Of a stretch of DNA of 64,000 nucleotides, positions 59,607 through 64,000 are shown piece by piece. Position numbers and translations under genes: made by a program. This DNA comes from JADCCX01 sp051649305. Lineage in GTDB: Bacteria; Pseudomonadota; Alphaproteobacteria; Rhizobiales; Beijerinckiaceae. The stretch lies in contig JBOFGV010000095.1 of assembly GCA_051649305.1 (NCBI GenBank), positions 1 to 64,000 on the forward strand, given 5' to 3'. A model generated the notes under the pieces. The model was not told where the DNA came from. It did not search any database and saw nothing but the letters and a program-made list of their open reading frames with translations. Within the stretch, counting starts at the first letter, position 1. Every line of letters starts with the position of its first letter.

Positions 59607-60601
59607 GAGTCATCCCACTATTGAAGAAACTCTTTGAGCGGGATGAGAGTGCTGTTGCCCTTCGCTTTGGGCGCTGGGGTTTCTGGTGGACGCTTCTGGC
59701 AACCGTTGCTTCATTGGTTTTTGCTGCTTTTTCCATTGGGTTCCTAATGGGGGCCGTTGAAAAACTTGCAGGGCTGTTATCTGACGAACGCTGGAGCACG
59801 TTAAGAAGCGAGAAGGCAGCAATTTTTCTTGGAAACCCTTATTCTCTTAGGGGCTTTATTGCCGTAGGCGTTTTGGGCATTTGCGCCACTTGTGCTGCAG
59901 CGAAGATGCAAGGCGTCCTGTGGCACGGATTTCTGACGCTTTACGGCGGGTTTTCATGGAAACGCTTCTGGCGCATGGGATCTTTATGGTTCTTGGTAAG
60001 CATTCCCATTACAGCCTTTTCGGTTGTTGTTTATGGCAAGGATCTGGTCTGGAGTTTCGCGGCCACCCGGTTTCCTCTTTTCATCATGACGACATTGGCA
60101 TGGATTGCGCTCCAGACCTTTGCTGAAGAAGCCTTCTTTCGCGGTTACCTTTACCATGCGTGGGTCAGGGTCTTCCCATATCCGGTCCTTGTTACGGTGG
60201 TGTGGAGCGCATTATTCGCTGCATTGCACTGGACAAATGTCGACGTTCAGAGTGACCCCCTTCCAGCTATGATCGACATGATGACTTTTGCTTTTTTTGC
60301 ACAGTGGCTGACCGTGCGCACAGGCTCTCTCGATGCTGCATGGGGCATGCATTTCACCAACAATGTTTTTGCCTTTCTGGCGATCAATGTGCGTCCGGGC
60401 TACAATACGGACGCTGCCATCTTTCAGTACACGGACCTCCTTCTGATAACGGGAGGAAGCTACGCCAATGATCCGTTGTACATTGTGATGCAAATCGCGA
60501 GTTTCGCGCTGACGTTCTGGGCCGTGCTTGACCGGCGGTCTCCGTTTTTCATTGAAGAGCGAAATGCCTCAATGAACAGTTTGCAAGATTCAGGAAATTG
60601 A
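59603..60601 (+). CDS. CPBP-family intramembrane metalloprotease
   Basis: 332 residues with about 7-8 membrane helices. AEEAFFRGYLYH is the EExxxR motif, FAALHW the second conserved histidine motif and MHFTNN the third. This is the CPBP (Abi/CAAX-processing-like) protease family, some members of which mature prenylated or bacteriocin-related proteins. The GTG start overlaps the pepF stop (GTGA). The substrate is unknown. The 3' end overlaps the doc gene by 12 bases. Confidence 0.87.
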   Translation: MRVIPLLKKLFERDESAVALRFGRWGFWWTLLATVASLVFAAFSIGFLMGAVEKLAGLLSDERWSTLRSEKAAIFLGNPYSLRGFIAVGVLGICATCAAAKMQGVLWHGFLTLYGGFSWKRFWRMGSLWFLVSIPITAFSVVVYGKDLVWSFAATRFPLFIMTTLAWIALQTFAEEAFFRGYLYHAWVRVFPYPVLVTVVWSALFAALHWTNVDVQSDPLPAMIDMMTFAFFAQWLTVRTGSLDAAWGMHFTNNVFAFLAINVRPGYNTDAAIFQYTDLLLITGGSYANDPLYIVMQIASFALTFWAVLDRRSPFFIEERNASMNSLQDSGN

Positions 60602-60982
60602 GACGCAATTCCCCCTGATCCATCCAGCCAGATGCTCCTCACTCACGTTTCCAGCAGCCAATCCCAGAAACGTCACCACGGCATCACCATCGTCCGCTGT
60701 CAGCAGCAAACCATGTTCGATCAGGAACAGTTCCATCGCCACATAGGCCGTGCGCTTGTTGCCATCGATGAATGGGTGGTTCTTGGCGATGCCAAACGCA
60801 TAGGCCGCTGCCAGATCGCAGAGGTCTGCATCAGGATTATAAGCGGCAAGGTTCTGCGGGCGACCGAGGGCTGAATCGATCATGCCCTCGTCGCGAATGC
60901 CCACGCCGCCGCCATGCTGGGCCAATTGCTCTTCGTGGATCGCAAGGATGATCTCGCGGTCCAGCCAACGATATTCTTTCAT
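60590..60982 (-). CDS. doc: Doc-type (Fic fold) toxin of a toxin-antitoxin module
   Basis: 130 residues. HPFIDGNKR at 69-77 is the Fic/Doc active-site motif. HGGGVGIRDEGMIDSALGRPQ and DLAAAYAFGIAKNHPF match the death-on-curing family. Doc phosphorylates and inactivates elongation factor Tu, as shown for phage P1 Doc. It follows its antitoxin gene by 11 bases, the usual antitoxin-first order. Confidence 0.9.
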   Translation of the reverse strand: MKEYRWLDREIILAIHEEQLAQHGGGVGIRDEGMIDSALGRPQNLAAYNPDADLCDLAAAYAFGIAKNHPFIDGNKRTAYVAMELFLIEHGLLLTADDGDAVVTFLGLAAGNVSEEHLAGWIRGNCVSIS

Positions 60983-60993
60983 GAGAACACTCG

Positions 60994-61254
60994 CTATTTC
61001 GCGAGTTCGTTGAGGACATTGTGCCGCCGCCGCATGATCTCACGCGCCAGCGCCATGCGACGCTCAAACTCCGGATCGTTGCGTGTGAAGCGATAGCCCT
61101 CGGGCGAGCGCGTGATAAAGAGCTTGTCGCCCTTCTCAACATTCAACTCGTCCAGCACGTCACGCGGCAAGACTACGCCAAGCGAATTGCCGATTTGCAC
61201 AACCTTGAGGGTGGTGAAGTCTTTCTCCTGAGGAGCCTGCGCCTGCTTGTTCAT
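60994..61254 (-). CDS. AbrB/SpoVT-type antitoxin
   Basis: 86 residues. VVQIGNSLGVVLPRDVLDEL and EKGDKLFITRSPEGYRFTR form a swapped-hairpin AbrB DNA-binding domain. The C-terminal helix (EFERRMALAREIMRRRH) probably neutralises the Doc toxin encoded just downstream. Like other such antitoxins it likely binds its own promoter. Confidence 0.88.
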   Translation of the reverse strand: MNKQAQAPQEKDFTTLKVVQIGNSLGVVLPRDVLDELNVEKGDKLFITRSPEGYRFTRNDPEFERRMALAREIMRRRHNVLNELAK

Positions 61255-61263
61255 ATCATATCT

Positions 61264-61281
61264 CCGTATTTACGGACGTAA
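61264..61281. promoter_or_regulatory. Overlapping palindromes in the antitoxin promoter
   Basis: CCGTATTTACGG (61264-61275) has perfect five-base arms around two bases, and TTACGGACGTAA (61270-61281) has perfect five-base arms around two bases. They overlap and lie ten bases upstream of the antitoxin start. They are plausible autoregulatory sites for the AbrB-type antitoxin. Confidence 0.5.
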
Positions 61282-61392
61282 TAACATCAATCTGATCTCC
61301 CCGCAATGTTTGCCTTCTTTGAAGAAACCCGGATGCCATCACCACTGCTCAACGCAGCCTGCCCGCTTGACGTGATCCATCAATCGCAATAA

Positions 61393-61407
61393 GAACAAAA
61401 ATAGAAC
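61393..61407. promoter_or_regulatory. SOS box (LexA site), GAAC-N7-GAAC
   Basis: GAACAAAAATAGAAC matches the alphaproteobacterial LexA consensus GAAC-N7-GAAC exactly. It lies 88 bases upstream of ssb and 139 bases upstream of the divergent antitoxin gene. Control of ssb by LexA is expected; control of the toxin-antitoxin unit is possible. Confidence 0.85.
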
Positions 61408-61494
61408 ATTAGTTGATGTGGACAAAGCAAAGCGTCCGTCGCGCGTAGCCAGTTCCATCGCTATGATGTGGGTTTGGAAATCAGGAGTTCTGCC

Positions 61495-62031
61495 ATGGCT
61501 GGTAGCGTCAACAAGGTCATTCTCGTCGGTAATCTGGGTGCTGACCCTGAGGTCAAGCGCATGAGCAGCGGTGAGCCTGTGGTCAATCTCAGCATTGCCA
61601 CATCGGAAAGCTGGAAAGACAAGCAGACCGGCGAGCGCAAGGACAAGACCGAGTGGCACCGCGTGGTGATCTTCAACGAGAACATCGCCAAGGTGGCTGA
61701 GCAATACCTGAAGAAGGGTTCGACTGTTTACATCGAAGGTCAGCTGCAAACCCGCAAGTGGCAGGACAAGACGGGTGCAGACCGCTACTCCACCGAAATC
61801 GTGTTGCAGCGCTTTCGCGGTGAAATGACACTGCTTGGCGGTCGCAACGACGGTGGCGGTAGTGGCGGCGGCGGTGGTGATGATCGTGGTCGCATGGAAG
61901 ACCGCTCCGGCGGCGGCAGCGACTTTGGCCGCTCCGCACCGATGGAACGTCGCCCATCATCAGGCGGCGGTATGTCAGGTGGTGGAATGTCCGGCGGACG
62001 CCCTGACCTTGATGACGATATCCCGTTCTGA
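61495..62031 (+). CDS. ssb: Single-stranded DNA-binding protein
   Basis: 178 residues from ATG 61495 (GGAG seven bases upstream). An OB fold (VNKVILVGNLGADPEVKRM, ESWKDKQTGERKDKTEWHRV) covers about residues 4-110, a Gly-rich linker follows, and the tail ends DDDIPF, the partner-binding tip of SSB. It coats single-stranded DNA in replication and repair. An SOS box lies in the promoter. Confidence 0.95.
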   Translation: MAGSVNKVILVGNLGADPEVKRMSSGEPVVNLSIATSESWKDKQTGERKDKTEWHRVVIFNENIAKVAEQYLKKGSTVYIEGQLQTRKWQDKTGADRYSTEIVLQRFRGEMTLLGGRNDGGGSGGGGGDDRGRMEDRSGGGSDFGRSAPMERRPSSGGGMSGGGMSGGRPDLDDDIPF

Positions 62032-62043
62032 ATTGGGGACTAA

Positions 62044-62065
62044 CCCTCCTCGCTTGCGGGGAGGG
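62044..62065. repeat. Half copy of the palindromic repeat seen in the carboxylase gene
   Basis: CCCTCC and GGGGAGGG arms around TCGCTTGC match one half of the element at 26697-26807. It sits 13 bases after the ssb stop codon and could act as its terminator hairpin. Confidence 0.7.
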
Positions 62066-62093
62066 AGAAGATTCAGTGCAAATTCAAAAAAGC

Positions 62094-63866
62094 TCAGAAA
62101 TCAACCACATCGGATTGCGCGCGGACAACCTCCGGCGCTATTCCGTTGTCCGCCTTGTAGGCCGCAGCACCTGAATCGCGGAAGCGGTTGACGATGGGGT
62201 AGCGGCGCTCACGGCCGAAGGCCTTGGTCGTCACCTTCACACCGGGTGCTGACTGGCGGCGCTTGAACTCGGCGATGTAGAGCAGTCGCTCAATCTTGCG
62301 GACGGTTTCGAGGTCAAAGCCATCGGCCACGATATCAGACACGCGCATTTCGCGCTCCACCAGACGCACCAGAATGCCATCCAGCACATCGTAGGGCGGC
62401 AGCGAATCCTGATCTTTCTGGTTCTCGCGCAGTTCGGCGGAGGGTGGCTTCACCAGAATATTCTCGGGGATGACCACACCGTCCGGCCCATAGACCCAGT
62501 CCGGCTTCCAGCGGTTGCGCAGCGCGCAGAGGCGGAAAACCTCCATCTTGTAGAGGTCCTTGATCGGGTTGAAGCCACCGTTCATATCGCCGTAGAGCGT
62601 GCAATAACCGACAGACATTTCGCTCTTGTTGCCGGTGGTCACCACCATCGGCCCAAACTTGTTGGAGATGGACATAAGGATCGTGCCACGCACGCGGCTT
62701 TGCAGGTTTTCTTCGGTCAAATCCCGCTGGCGGCCCTGAAACATCGGCACAAGCGTGCTTTCAATGCCCTCAACCGCTGTCTTGATGGGCACAATGTCAT
62801 AGCGGACGCCGGTTGCCTCCGCCACGCCGTGGGCATCAGCCAGGCTTTCCTTGGATGTGTAGAGATAGGGCAACATCACGCAGTGCACGCGGTCTGCACC
62901 CAGCGCATCCACCGCCATGGCGGTGCAAATGGCAGAATCAATGCCGCCGGAGAGGCCGAGCACCACGCCGGGAAAGCGGTTCTTGTCGACATAATCGCGC
63001 AGGCCAAGCACGCAGGCCTCATAGTCCGCCTCGTCGCCATCCTCGACGGGCGAAACGGGGCCGTCCTTGCAGACCCAGCTGCCGTTATTGCGGGTCCAGG
63101 TTGTGAGCGCGATGGTTTCAACGAAGGCCGGCAGCTGGAAAGCCAGACTGCGGTCAGCATTGAGACCCATGGAACCACCGTCAAATACCAGCTCGTCCTG
63201 CCCGCCAACCTGATTGACATAGATAAGCGGCAGGCCGCTTTCGGTCACGCGGGCAACGATTGTGTTCAGCCGCTCTTCAAGCCGCCCACGCCGATAGGGC
63301 GAACCGTTGGGAACGATGAGGATTTCGGCACCCGTCTCCGCAAGACACTCGACAACATCCCCACCCCAGATATCCTCGCAGATGGGAATACCGATGCGCA
63401 CGCCGTTTATCGCGACAGAGCCGGGCATGGGGCCAGCGTCAAACACACGCTTTTCATCAAAGACGCCGTAGTTGGGCAGATCGTTCTTGAAGCGGACAGC
63501 GGCAATCTTGCCATGCTGGAGCACGCAGACGGCATTGTAGACCTCCATGCCGTCTTTCTGAAGGTCGCGCTCCCCCTTTGCCCTTGGGCCAACCAGCCAT
63601 GGCGTTCCGATGATGACAGCTGGCCCACCATCCGCTGTTTCCCTCGCCAGCTCATCGATGGCAGCGCGGCAGGAATCGAGGAACGCAGGCTTCAGAACCA
63701 GATCTTCGGGCGGATAGGCCGAGAGGAACAGCTCCGTCAGCACCACCAGATCAGCGCCGAGACGGGCGGCTTCGGCGCGCGCCGTACGGGCCTTGGCGGC
63801 ATTTCCGGCAACATCGCCAATGATGGGATTGAGCTGCGCAATCGCGATTTTAAGAGTGTTGGTCAT
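62094..63866 (-). CDS. nadE: Glutamine-dependent NAD+ synthetase
   Basis: 590 residues. The N-terminal nitrilase-like glutaminase domain has Glu 45 (LTELFLSAYPPEDL), Lys 127 (FKNDLPNYGVFDEKR) and Cys 163 (PICEDIWGG). The C-terminal synthetase domain has the ATP loop LGLSGGIDSAIC (about 303-314) and GNKSEMSVGYCTLYGDMNGG. It amidates deamido-NAD using glutamine. Confidence 0.95.
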   Translation of the reverse strand: MTNTLKIAIAQLNPIIGDVAGNAAKARTARAEAARLGADLVVLTELFLSAYPPEDLVLKPAFLDSCRAAIDELARETADGGPAVIIGTPWLVGPRAKGERDLQKDGMEVYNAVCVLQHGKIAAVRFKNDLPNYGVFDEKRVFDAGPMPGSVAINGVRIGIPICEDIWGGDVVECLAETGAEILIVPNGSPYRRGRLEERLNTIVARVTESGLPLIYVNQVGGQDELVFDGGSMGLNADRSLAFQLPAFVETIALTTWTRNNGSWVCKDGPVSPVEDGDEADYEACVLGLRDYVDKNRFPGVVLGLSGGIDSAICTAMAVDALGADRVHCVMLPYLYTSKESLADAHGVAEATGVRYDIVPIKTAVEGIESTLVPMFQGRQRDLTEENLQSRVRGTILMSISNKFGPMVVTTGNKSEMSVGYCTLYGDMNGGFNPIKDLYKMEVFRLCALRNRWKPDWVYGPDGVVIPENILVKPPSAELRENQKDQDSLPPYDVLDGILVRLVEREMRVSDIVADGFDLETVRKIERLLYIAEFKRRQSAPGVKVTTKAFGRERRYPIVNRFRDSGAAAYKADNGIAPEVVRAQSDVVDF

Positions 63867-63921
63867 AGAGCCTGATTTAGCGAGACGGCAGCCCGATGGG
63901 AAGAGCCGCTGTTGACGCTGT

Positions 63922-64000
63922 CAAACAAGTTCAGCGAGGCTTTTGATGTCCCGGTCCGGCTGGGCATCAAAATACTCATCTGGCTGGCTGGTGCGATTGA
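63922..64000 (-). CDS. C-terminal end of an unidentified gene (5' end outside window)
   Basis: One minus-strand frame is open from the window edge to a TGA at 63922-63924 and encodes about 25 residues ending DRDIKSLAELV. It is too short to recognise and might be chance, but the position upstream of nadE on the same strand is plausible for a gene end. Confidence 0.3.

Noticed and set aside
62700..63875. A 391-codon open frame on the plus strand opposite nadE
   Set aside because: It lies wholly antisense to a clear nadE gene with all catalytic motifs, and its translation shows no recognisable domain. It is a by-product of high-GC codon structure.

Overview
The window looks like chromosomal DNA of an alphaproteobacterium, most likely a member of the Hyphomicrobiales (Rhizobiales). 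The reasons are the gene content and order (sppA-ihfB-lapA; a divergent LppC-type lipoprotein next to rsmI-yraN; a gloB-like gene divergent from a methyltransferase; DUF1192 and DUF1194 genes), a GAAC-N7-GAAC SOS box in front of ssb, and palindromic repeats of the kind seen in rhizobial genomes. The genus cannot be fixed by eye. I found no rRNA, tRNA, CRISPR array, transposase or phage gene.

Layout. 1-3.2 kb: truncated glyoxalase II-like gene, methyltransferase, L,D-transpeptidase, and an alpha/beta hydrolase divergent from a MarR regulator across a perfect palindrome. 3.2-11 kb: PBP1A-type peptidoglycan synthase, a second L,D-transpeptidase, a YbdK-type carboxylate-amine ligase, MarR with DUF1192, an LprI-like exported protein and a Bcr/CflA exporter. 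11-16 kb: a 1155-residue FG-GAP plus RTX protein and a LuxR-type regulator. 16-19.7 kb: vWA (DUF1194) and TPR proteins, ribosomal protein L36 and an outer-membrane beta-barrel protein. 19.7-23.5 kb: a six-gene minus-strand run sppA-ihfB-lapA-ornithine cyclodeaminase-zur-methyltransferase. 23.5-35 kb: HSL-type esterase, nitroreductase, a biotin-dependent carboxylase alpha subunit carrying an in-frame palindromic repeat, an NTR-like secreted protein whose N-terminus is a second repeat, M20 dipeptidase, panC, a PAS protein, an HMG-CoA lyase/CoA-transferase pair, an aminotransferase and a PhnA-domain protein. 35-40.5 kb: an oligopeptide-type ABC importer (two binding proteins, two permeases, no ATPase).

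40.6-52.6 kb is the most unusual part. In many alphaproteobacteria rsmI, yraN and gshB are contiguous, next to a divergent LppC-like lipoprotein gene. Here gshB is separated from yraN by about 6.3 kb. That interval holds two small secreted proteins resembling the STY0301 family, three paralogous secreted proteins that share a Cys-rich N-terminal module (C-x18-C-x15..19-C-x21-C, first two cysteines at residues 38 and 57 in all three) joined to three different C-terminal domains (one VHL beta-domain-like), a 5' remnant of gshB as a direct repeat, and a glycerate kinase/DASS transporter pair. I consider the Cys-module family the best candidate for an undescribed system.

52.6-64 kb: a four-gene cluster built around a Tat-exported FAD oxidoreductase, an alpha/beta hydrolase, an HNH endonuclease, oligoendopeptidase F, a CPBP membrane protease, an AbrB/Doc toxin-antitoxin pair, ssb with an SOS box, and nadE. 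Start codons were chosen from visible Shine-Dalgarno sequences; several genes appear to use GTG or TTG.
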